Source: JALGVA01 sp964617715 (GTDB taxonomy: Bacteria > Armatimonadota > Zipacnadia > Zipacnadales > UBA5352). From it: DNA of 7,492 nt. The translations under genes and the position numbers were made by a program. Below, piece by piece: positions 1 to 4,879 of this stretch (position 1 is the first letter of the stretch; the number at the start of each line of letters is the position of its first letter). The notes beneath the pieces are model-generated. The model searched no databases, was not told the DNA's origin, and saw nothing but the letters and a program-made list of their open reading frames with translations. The DNA lies in contig CAZTZN010000221.1 in the NCBI GenBank assembly GCA_964617715.1, forward strand, positions 1 to 7,492, given 5' to 3'.

Positions 1-1121
1 AGGGGGTTGCAGTTGTTCTCCTGGCAGAGCTTCCAGAACTCCTCCTGGAACTTCTGCTTGTCGGTCGCGTGCTTCTGCTGCAGCTCCTTGATCTGCGGCT
101 GGATCGCCTGCATCCGCCGCTGCGAGTCGAGCTGCTTCTTGGTCAGCGGGAAGATCGCCAGGCGGACCACAACGGCCATGAGTATGACGCCCAGCGGCGC
201 GGAGTTGCCCGCGATCCGCACGAAGATGTCCACGATCTTGTAGGCCAGCGTCTCCGAGTTGAGTCGGTTCAGCCGGGGCGCCATGGCCTCCACGGCCGGC
301 ACCTTCTCCCAGCCATCACCGGCGACCGGCATCCACGTGAAGTACACCGGCTCCCCATTCGCCTCCACCGAGTACGGCTGCCAGGCCTGGGAGAACTGTC
401 GGCGGGCGCGCTTCTCATCCTTGAGCCTCTCGAGCAGGAGTTGCCCGGCGCGGATACGCGCGAACGCCGCCAGCGGCCGCGTGCTCAGCCCGCGGTTACC
501 CGCGATGCTCTCGTAGGCCTCGACCGCCGCCTCCCAATCCTCCTGCCGCTCGAGAATACGCCCCACGCGCAGCCCCGCGATGGCGGCCGACGGGATCAGC
601 GTCTCGGCGCGCAGCAGTGGCGCGTCGCCCTGCGTCTCCACACGCCCCGTAATCGCCACCGGCATCCCGTTCGGGTCCCCATCGGTGGCGGTGAAGCCCT
701 CGGGCCTGGTTCCGCCCATCAGCTCGACCGCGATCTCCGAGCCCAGCGAACGCAGCACCCCCCGCTCGCCGTCGGTCTCGTACATGCCCTCGGTCTCCAC
801 CAGCGCCCCGCGCAACCCCGGTGCCGCGTCAACGAGCTGGGGCACCGGCAGGTAGCTCGCCTTCTCGCCGCTGGCGAACATACCCTTGATGCTGTCGAGA
901 ATGCCGGTCTTGGGGATGAATGACAGGCCGGATTCGTACAGGACCCGCATGGTGGTGAGCTGCTCACTCAGGGGGGGGACGTCGCTGATCACGAGTTCGA
1001 CCGGCAGGCCCTCCTGTGACTCGGGGGCCTGGCACCGGCCGATGCTCGCGGTCATCAGTATCAGTGCAGCCAGCGCGCCGATGAGGGCGCGCCCGCGAAA
1101 CGCCGCATGGTGGTTGGGCAT
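1..1121 (-). CDS. yidC: YidC/Oxa1 membrane protein insertase, C-terminus cut by window edge
   Basis: YidC inserts and folds inner-membrane proteins, alone or with SecYEG. The frame from ATG 1121 stays open to base 1, giving about 373 residues; the remaining transmembrane core lies outside. GGAG sits 6 nt before the ATG, and yidD ends 14 bp upstream. A hydrophobic N-terminal segment (about 11-28) is a signal anchor. Residues about 31-290 are a large extracytoplasmic region, helix-rich and TPR-like near 178-247. The insertase core begins near 292: NSAPLGVILMAVVVRLAIF, then PLTKKQ, a Ser-Gln-Arg-Arg-Met stretch and a charged coiled-coil hairpin (about 332-368), all typical of the family. Arg320 is at the place of the conserved groove arginine. 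Cys30 is preceded by Ile-Gly-Arg, a poor lipobox, so a lipoprotein form is doubtful. Family assignment is firm; the N-terminal domain fold is unclear. Confidence 0.95.
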   Translation of the reverse strand, partial: MPNHHAAFRGRALIGALAALILMTASIGRCQAPESQEGLPVELVISDVPPLSEQLTTMRVLYESGLSFIPKTGILDSIKGMFASGEKASYLPVPQLVDAAPGLRGALVETEGMYETDGERGVLRSLGSEIAVELMGGTRPEGFTATDGDPNGMPVAITGRVETQGDAPLLRAETLIPSAAIAGLRVGRILERQEDWEAAVEAYESIAGNRGLSTRPLAAFARIRAGQLLLERLKDEKRARRQFSQAWQPYSVEANGEPVYFTWMPVAGDGWEKVPAVEAMAPRLNRLNSETLAYKIVDIFVRIAGNSAPLGVILMAVVVRLAIFPLTKKQLDSQRRMQAIQPQIKELQQKHATDKQKFQEEFWKLCQENNCNP

Positions 1122-1135
1122 CTGTGTCTCCAATA

Positions 1136-1393
1136 TCAGTGCTCGGAGCCGGGCGCGGCCCGCTTGGCGCCCTTGGGCTCGACGGTCGGCACGGGGTCAT
1201 CGCCGCCGGAAGAGAACGGATGGCAGCGGCAGATGCGTCGCACGCCCAGCCAGCCACCCTTTATGACGCCGAAGCGCTCGATCGCCTGCGCCGCATACTC
1301 CGAGCACGTGGGCGTGAACCGGCAGGTCGGGGGCAGCACGCGCGAGAGCGTCCGCTGGTAGAGCCTGATCAACCCGAGCGCCAGTCGCTTCAT
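1136..1393 (-). CDS. yidD: Membrane protein insertion efficiency factor YidD
   Basis: A small membrane-associated protein of 85 residues, the usual family size, thought to help YidC-dependent insertion. The family pattern is complete: an amphipathic N-terminus (LALGLIRLYQRTLS), then CRFTPTCSEYAAQAIERFG (24-42), KGGWLGVRRI, CRCHPF and GGDDPVP (63-69). Conserved cysteines are at 24, 30 and 57, with an additional one at 55. The start ATG (1393) overlaps the rnpA stop as ATGA, so the two are translationally coupled; yidC follows 14 bp after its stop. The short charged tail after DPVP is variable in the family. Confidence 0.96.
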   Translation of the reverse strand: MKRLALGLIRLYQRTLSRVLPPTCRFTPTCSEYAAQAIERFGVIKGGWLGVRRICRCHPFSSGGDDPVPTVEPKGAKRAAPGSEH

Positions 1394-1746
1394 CGCCGGT
1401 CATCTGCGCCGCTGACCAGTACCTCGGCCGCCAAGGCCTCGTGTATCTGAGCTTGCAGGCGCCGGAAATCTTCGTCCGCCGTCCGGTCGCGGGCAACCAG
1501 CACCACATCCGCCCCCGGACGGACCCGGTCCGCCATCAGTCGCCACGCTTCGCGCAGCCGCCGTCGAGCACGATTGCGCCGGACGGCGCTCCCCACCCGC
1601 CGCCCGGCCACGAACGCCACCCGCGTCGCCTCGGCGTCGCCACGCATGTGCACGCCCACGGCCACCGCGGGCATCCGCCGCCAGCGGCCATCGTGGAACA
1701 CGCGGTCGATGTCCCGCTGGCGCCGCAGCGTTTCCATGCCCGCCAT
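1390..1746 (-). CDS. rnpA: Ribonuclease P protein component
   Basis: Protein subunit of RNase P, which with the RNA subunit removes tRNA 5' leaders. In the 118-residue form, METLRRQRDIDRVFHDGR (4-21) is the usual N-terminus and the RNR signature is RRNRARRRLRE at 56-66, followed by a basic helix; VVLVARD (81-87) is the normal C-terminal strand. I chose ATG 1746 because GGAG lies 6 nt upstream and the family homology begins here. An in-frame GTG at 1785, only 7 bp after rpmH, would add 13 residues without family resemblance and has a weaker ribosome site. The 3' end overlaps yidD by 4 bp. Identity is secure; only the start is debatable. Confidence 0.95.
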   Translation of the reverse strand: MAGMETLRRQRDIDRVFHDGRWRRMPAVAVGVHMRGDAEATRVAFVAGRRVGSAVRRNRARRRLREAWRLMADRVRPGADVVLVARDRTADEDFRRLQAQIHEALAAEVLVSGADDRR

Positions 1747-1792
1747 CGCCGTCTCCGACGCCGTGTCGGCAACTGCGCGCGTCACGCCTCGC

Positions 1793-1927
1793 CTACTTGC
1801 TCAGGTGCGAACGCCCCTTCTGGCGTCGCGCCTTGATCACCCGGCGGCCGCTCTTGGTCCTCATGCGTGCCCGGAAGCCGTGCTTGCGCTTCGCGCGCCG
1901 TCGCTTGGGCTGGTATGTCCTCTTCAT
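1793..1927 (-). CDS. rpmH: 50S ribosomal protein L34
   Basis: A 44-residue, very basic protein of the large ribosomal subunit. It reads MKRTYQPKRRRAKRKHGF at the start, then RMRTKSGRRV, IKARRQKGR and a short Ser-His-Leu-Ser-Lys end; this is the canonical L34 sequence over its full length. The stop TAG is at 1793-1795. It is the first gene of the rpmH-rnpA-yidD-yidC cluster and has its own predicted promoter upstream. GGAGG (1944-1940) lies 12 nt before the ATG, slightly far, and its first two G residues are part of a leader hairpin. In many bacteria dnaA lies upstream of rpmH; here a phage-type amidase is found instead. Confidence 0.98.
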   Translation of the reverse strand: MKRTYQPKRRRAKRKHGFRARMRTKSGRRVIKARRQKGRSHLSK

Positions 1928-1942
1928 GATATGTGGATGCCT

Positions 1943-1958
1943 CCGAGGAGATCCTCGG
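1943..1958 (-). promoter_or_regulatory. Leader hairpin touching the rpmH ribosome-binding site
   Basis: CCGAGG and CCTCGG form a perfect 6-bp stem with a 4-nt loop in the rpmH 5' leader. The last two G residues of the 3' arm are also the first two of the GGAGG ribosome site (1944-1940). Folding would therefore partly occupy that site. A regulatory effect is inference; it may be just a stable leader structure in GC-rich RNA. Confidence 0.4.
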
Positions 1959-2007
1959 GCCCGTAGCGTGCCTGTGCAGGTGTGCGACGCGCGGAACCCG
2001 TCTCAGT

Positions 2008-2020
2008 TGAACGAAGTTCA
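2008..2020. promoter_or_regulatory. Dyad over the probable rpmH transcription start
   Basis: Perfect 5-bp inverted repeat TGAAC-GAA-GTTCA placed directly after the predicted -10 box, where an operator would act. It resembles the Gram-positive LexA core GAAC-N4-GTTC but has a 3-nt centre, so it does not match that site. It may be chance; no regulator gene is visible here. Confidence 0.3.
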
Positions 2021-2048
2021 GTATATCACATCGCCGTCACACCCGCAA
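2020..2048 (-). promoter_or_regulatory. Predicted sigma70-type promoter for rpmH operon
   Basis: On the minus strand, TTGCGG (2048-2043) and TATACT (2025-2020) are separated by 17 bp. The -10 box matches 5 of 6 consensus bases and the -35 box at least the TTG core. It lies in the 126-bp gap just after the amidase stop, the only sizeable gap before rpmH, so it is the likely driver of rpmH-rnpA-yidD-yidC. Confidence 0.6.
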
Positions 2049-2053
2049 GCAAC

Positions 2054-2752
2054 TCATCCGCGGTGGCCGATGCTTCCCGACCGCGCCAGGTACAACTTGC
2101 GCTGGTCGCGCAGATGATCGTGGATCCGGTACCCCAGCGCCTCCGCCAGCGGCCGCAGATCCACCCGCGTCACTCCATCCTCAACCCGTGCCCGACAGTG
2201 GATCAGCGCATTGCCCGGCAGCAGCACGATCTTCGGTCGCATCCGACTCGCCTCCGCTCCCGCCTCCACCACCGCGTTCCGGAACGCCGCCAGCTCCAGC
2301 TTCAGCCCCGGGCAGGTCTTGGGCGCGAACTCGCGGTGGAAGCGGATCGCCTTCGCCGGCAGGTCGAAGCGCTCCATCAGCGCGGCCACGACCCGGCAGC
2401 ACGCGCGCATCCCCCCGTACTCCCACGGCTCCTCGCTGTCGAAGTTCGCGATCATCGCCACGCCCACCGTGTGTGCGTTGCGCCCCGCCACGTGCGCGCC
2501 CGAGCGCGCCACCGGCCGACACAGGAAGATCTTCCCGTCCGCGCCGACCATCACATGATAACCGTTGTCCGACCAGCCGCGCACACCCATGTGATAGCGC
2601 CGCACGCCGCGCACCGTCTCGATGCCCCGGTACTCCGCCGCCGTCGGCCGCCAGGTGTGGTGGATCACGATCTCGTCGATCCGCCGCCCGACCGGGGTCT
2701 GCGCCAGGTACGCGCGCAACCCATCAATGTCCACCTCTCGCTCCGTCGCCAT
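2054..2752 (-). CDS. N-acetylmuramoyl-L-alanine amidase (phage-type endolysin)
   Basis: Cleaves the amide bond between muramic acid and the peptide stem of peptidoglycan; as the last gene of the tail/lysis cassette it is probably the endolysin. The 232-residue protein has an Amidase_2/PGRP domain at about 25-160. Zinc ligands by comparison with T7 lysozyme are His31 (IVIHHTW), His138 and Cys146 (HREFAPKTCPG), with catalytic Tyr64 (NGYHVMV) and Lys144; the His-Lys-Cys spacing equals that of T7 lysozyme. Residues about 172-225 (KIVLLPGN, then VTRVDLRPLAEALGY) resemble a copper-amine-oxidase-N-type (PF07833) repeat, often a wall or surface attachment module. There is no signal peptide, so a holin or similar is needed for export. 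It lies 105 bp after the holin gene, with a hairpin between them. Confidence 0.9.
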   Translation of the reverse strand: MATEREVDIDGLRAYLAQTPVGRRIDEIVIHHTWRPTAAEYRGIETVRGVRRYHMGVRGWSDNGYHVMVGADGKIFLCRPVARSGAHVAGRNAHTVGVAMIANFDSEEPWEYGGMRACCRVVAALMERFDLPAKAIRFHREFAPKTCPGLKLELAAFRNAVVEAGAEASRMRPKIVLLPGNALIHCRARVEDGVTRVDLRPLAEALGYRIHDHLRDQRKLYLARSGSIGHRG

Positions 2753-2791
2753 GCCCGCTTCCCGCCTTCCTCTCGCGTCCGCAAGAACCGC

Positions 2792-2817
2792 CGGGGCCCG
2801 GCTCTCACCGGGCCCCG
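2792..2817 (-). terminator. GC-rich hairpin between holin and amidase, possible weak terminator
   Basis: A perfect 10-bp stem (CGGGGCCCGG with CCGGGCCCCG) around a 6-nt loop, followed on the minus strand by GCGGTTCTTG. The T-run is short and interrupted, so termination would be partial. It could lower amidase expression relative to the holin, or only stabilise the mRNA. Confidence 0.45.
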
Positions 2818-2838
2818 CGACTCCGCATCCGTCTGGTC

Positions 2839-2857
2839 GTCCCGCCCATGGGCGGGA
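2839..2857. repeat. Hairpin repeat copy A, next to the holin stop codon
   Basis: TCCCGCCC-AT-GGGCGGGA (2840-2857) is a perfect 8-bp inverted repeat ending at the last base before the holin stop codon. Its 18-bp core recurs with one loop change at 3174-3191, on the other side of the holin gene. It is likely a short extragenic repeat of the host or element. Confidence 0.7.
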
Positions 2858-3142
2858 TCAGCCCGCCGTCAGCTCGTACACCATCGCCTCGATCTGCTCG
2901 CGCTCCACCGCGCCCGCTCCGCTCTCGCGCAGCCTGTCCATGACGAAGCGCCGCTTCTCCGCGCCGCGCCCCGGGCCGTAGATCTGCTCGGCGGCCCGCA
3001 CCAGCTCGAGCAGAAGCCGGCGCAGGCGCTCATCGTCGAGCCGATTGATGTACCGGCGCACCAGCGCGAGCACCGCCGCCACCAGCAACGCACTCAGCCC
3101 CGGCAACAGCACCTGCTGCAGCCAGCCTCCGATGACTTCCAT
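2858..3142 (-). CDS. Phage holin, LL-H family
   Basis: Holins form lesions in the cytoplasmic membrane and release the endolysin to the wall. The 94-residue product has one N-terminal membrane segment (about 10-28, LLPGLSALLVAAVLALV), then a charged helical region with the LL-H pattern: LVRAAEQIYGPGRGAEKRR (47-65), FVMDRL, and EREQIEAMVYELTAG at the end. Length and order fit the family (Phage_holin_6_1 type). I chose ATG 3142 because GGGAGG lies 10 nt upstream and GGAGG directly abuts the ATG; the longer open frame to 3313 adds low-complexity residues with no family match. It lies between two copies of the same hairpin and is followed by the amidase, a classical holin-endolysin order. Confidence 0.82.
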   Translation of the reverse strand: MEVIGGWLQQVLLPGLSALLVAAVLALVRRYINRLDDERLRRLLLELVRAAEQIYGPGRGAEKRRFVMDRLRESGAGAVEREQIEAMVYELTAG

Positions 3143-3166
3143 CCTCCGATCGCCTCCCGAATCATG

Positions 3167-3198
3167 GCGCCCGTCCCGCCCACGGGCGGGACGGGCGC
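3167..3198. repeat. Hairpin repeat copy B, long perfect inverted repeat upstream of the holin
   Basis: A perfect 15-bp inverted repeat (GCGCCCGTCCCGCCC, 3167-3181, and its complement 3184-3198) with a 2-base centre, in the 86-bp gap before the holin. The inner 18 bp are the same as copy A except one loop base. No T-run follows on the minus strand, so a simple terminator is unlikely; it may act on the mRNA or be a mobile extragenic repeat. Confidence 0.75.
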
Positions 3199-3228
3199 AC
3201 GTGTTGGATGCGGCAAACCCTCGCGTGC

Positions 3229-3549
3229 CTACCGCCGACACGCCGAGATGAGCATCCCCATGTGGTACAGTGTGTACAGGAACACGAAGCTGAACACCGC
3301 GCCCGCAAGCCACGTCCAGCTCATCGCCTCAGTCGGCGGCCGGCTCACATTCGACACCGCCGCACTCAGCCGCAGCAGCACCAGCAGGCTCAGCCCGAGC
3401 TGGCAGGCTCCGTTCACGCCCCTGCGCGCAAGCTCCTGCCACACCCACGCCGATCCCACCAGGAACAGCACCTCGCACACTTCCATGACCACCCGCGTGC
3501 ACACCCCCTCAGCCGGCGTCATCGCCCTCACCCATCCCTTCGCGTTCAT
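3229..3549 (-). CDS. Small membrane protein of lysis region, unknown function
   Basis: I do not recognise a family. The 106-residue frame has three probable membrane segments at about 17-38, 46-65 and 77-100 and a short basic end. It overlaps the preceding membrane protein gene by 41 bp from this start; an internal ATG at 3522 (starting Met-Thr-Pro-Ala-Glu-Gly) would leave a 14-bp overlap and is also possible. The overlap and the position just before the holin suggest a role in lysis, for instance a second holin, antiholin or spanin-like partner, but this rests only on context. Confidence 0.7.
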   Translation of the reverse strand: MNAKGWVRAMTPAEGVCTRVVMEVCEVLFLVGSAWVWQELARRGVNGACQLGLSLLVLLRLSAAVSNVSRPPTEAMSWTWLAGAVFSFVFLYTLYHMGMLISACRR

Positions 3550-3859
3550 GCTCGAAGGCCTTCTCGATCCGCGCCTTGAACGCCGCCAGTGTCGTGGTCC
3601 CGCACACTGCAGCGAAAAACGCCGTCGCGAAGTCGTGGTCCACCACGTGCGCCATCGTCACCGCCACGATCAGATTCCCCAGGAACCCCAGGTGCAGGCG
3701 CCCGCAAGTCATCCGCGGCAGCACCACCACCTCGTCCTCCAGAGCCACGTTCGCCAGCGCGCCCAGCACTCCCGCCGCCGTGCAGCGCACGAACGGCCAC
3801 GCCTGCGCGAGCAGCGTCATCATCACCGTGACGAAGCCTTCGCCACCGTTCACCGGCAT
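3509..3859 (-). CDS. Small membrane protein of tail/lysis cassette, unknown function
   Basis: The 116-residue product has two or three hydrophobic segments (about 22-39, 57-74 and 76-93) and an acidic, cytoplasm-like tail (EKAFEHEREGMGEGDD). The central motif LPRMTCGRLHLGFLGNLIVA resembles small LPR...LGFLG membrane proteins known from prophages and cyanobacteria (DUF4257-like), but I cannot confirm this. It starts 39 bp after the fibre-like gene and overlaps the next membrane protein gene. GGGAAGG lies 4 nt before the ATG. A holin-like or lysis-regulating role is inference from context. Confidence 0.7.
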   Translation of the reverse strand: MPVNGGEGFVTVMMTLLAQAWPFVRCTAAGVLGALANVALEDEVVVLPRMTCGRLHLGFLGNLIVAVTMAHVVDHDFATAFFAAVCGTTTLAAFKARIEKAFEHEREGMGEGDDAG

Positions 3860-3898
3860 CAGTCCTTCCCCACGCCCCTTCCGCCCGCCGGTCTGCCC

Positions 3899-4597
3899 TC
3901 AGGCCGCCACGCCTTCGCGCGTCCACTGATACTCGAAGTCGGCCACGCTCGCGCCGTTGTTGGTCACGCGCAGCAGGAACTTGTCCGCCCGCCAGCTCTC
4001 CTCGATCACCCACGTGAAATCCGCCGAGTCCGACGTCAGCTCGATCGCCCCCGGCACCCGCAGCGCGTCGTGCTCCACGTAGACCGCCTCCGCCGCCGAC
4101 GGAGCCACCGCCTCAACGATGCCGCTCCCCGTCAGCCGCGCCCACGCCAACGGGTAGCACTGCCGTTGCACACCCTCGGCCTGGTTGTCGATCGCCACCA
4201 CGCCGCCCGCACCGTCCAGCTCGATCGTCCCCAGGTACACGCTGTCCGTCGGCCCGTTCGCCGAGAGCTGCGCAAACACGCTCACCGTCCCATCCGGCCC
4301 CCCGTCGGCGCTAGCCTGGACGAAGACGTAATTCACCGCGCCGTCCGTCAGATCGGCAATCGCCTGTGCCGATGTCGTCTGACACCAGCACGCTCCCACC
4401 AGCCCCTGCCCGCTGCTCACCGTCCTGTCGCCCAGGATGCCCCAGCCCTCATATGCTCCCGCCGTCATCAGCCGACGCAGCAGCGATCCCAGCACCCGGT
4501 CCACGGTGTCGGCCAGTCGGTTGTTGTGGCTCGGCTGCACGAAATCGTCCACCGCCACGTCGGTGGCGAACCCGTAGTTCTCGGTCACACCCGCCAT
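3899..4597 (-). CDS. Phage tail fibre/tip-like structural protein
   Basis: A 232-residue protein of the tail region. The N-terminal motif VDDFVQPSHNNRLADTVDRV (16-35), followed by GAYEGWGILGD (47-57), is of the kind often seen at the start of phage tail fibre or tip proteins, and would be the part attaching to the tail. The remainder is rich in short beta strands with many Gly, Ser and Asp (about 88-232) and could be a receptor-binding or surface domain. No enzyme motif is seen. GGAGG lies 8 nt before the ATG. It follows the hub and the small Tyr/Gly protein. The exact structural role is unknown. Confidence 0.65.
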   Translation of the reverse strand: MAGVTENYGFATDVAVDDFVQPSHNNRLADTVDRVLGSLLRRLMTAGAYEGWGILGDRTVSSGQGLVGACWCQTTSAQAIADLTDGAVNYVFVQASADGGPDGTVSVFAQLSANGPTDSVYLGTIELDGAGGVVAIDNQAEGVQRQCYPLAWARLTGSGIVEAVAPSAAEAVYVEHDALRVPGAIELTSDSADFTWVIEESWRADKFLLRVTNNGASVADFEYQWTREGVAA

Positions 4598-4640
4598 GCT
4601 GCATCCCTCCTCGCCGTCGGTCTCCTGCCCTCGGCCATCA

Positions 4641-4856
4641 TCACGCCCGGTCGTAGCACGCGCCGCCGTAGCGCGCGCGCCCGTACACCGCGTAGATCAT
4701 GTTCCGCTCGTTGCCCCAGTCGTAGCGATTGCCGCCCGCGTGCCCCTTCGGCGCCAGCGTTCCCGCCGAGGGCAGCCGATCCACGGTCGCACTGCCTCCC
4801 GGCTGCCCCGGCCGAATCGTCCGCTCGATCAGCTCGCGCATCAGCGCGACGTCCAT
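4641..4856 (-). CDS. Short Tyr/Gly-rich phage structural-type protein
   Basis: A 71-residue protein from ATG 4856, which has an ideal ribosome site (GGAGGT, 7 nt upstream). An ATG at 4880 overlapping the hub stop as TGATG would add eight residues and could allow coupling. The C-terminus reads MIYAVYGRARYGGACYDRA (53-71), a spaced Tyr/Gly pattern seen in some small phage tail-region proteins. The N-terminal part is a short amphipathic helix. No known enzyme or membrane feature is present. It lies between hub and fibre-like genes, so a minor tail or linker role is plausible, not proven. Confidence 0.6.
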   Translation of the reverse strand: MDVALMRELIERTIRPGQPGGSATVDRLPSAGTLAPKGHAGGNRYDWGNERNMIYAVYGRARYGGACYDRA

Positions 4857-4879
4857 CCCATCCACCTCCGCTCGCCTCA

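Noticed and set aside
1030..1045. Lipobox in YidC at Cys30
   Set aside because: The residues before Cys are Ile-Gly-Arg; Arg at -1 does not fit signal peptidase II, so lipidation is not claimed.
1747..1785. GTG start of rnpA at 1785
   Set aside because: Weaker ribosome site and no family resemblance in the additional 13 residues; not excluded, but ATG 1746 is preferred.
1932..1940. DnaA-box-like TGTGGATGC upstream of rpmH
   Set aside because: Only the first seven bases fit the consensus and there is no cluster of boxes or AT-rich stretch, so no origin can be claimed.
2008..2020. LexA/SOS box
   Set aside because: The half-sites GAAC and GTTC are right, but the centre has 3 bases where the Gram-positive site needs 4.
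3143..3313. Extension of the holin frame to 3313
   Set aside because: It would overlap the preceding membrane protein gene and run through the hairpin; the family match starts at the ATG at 3142.
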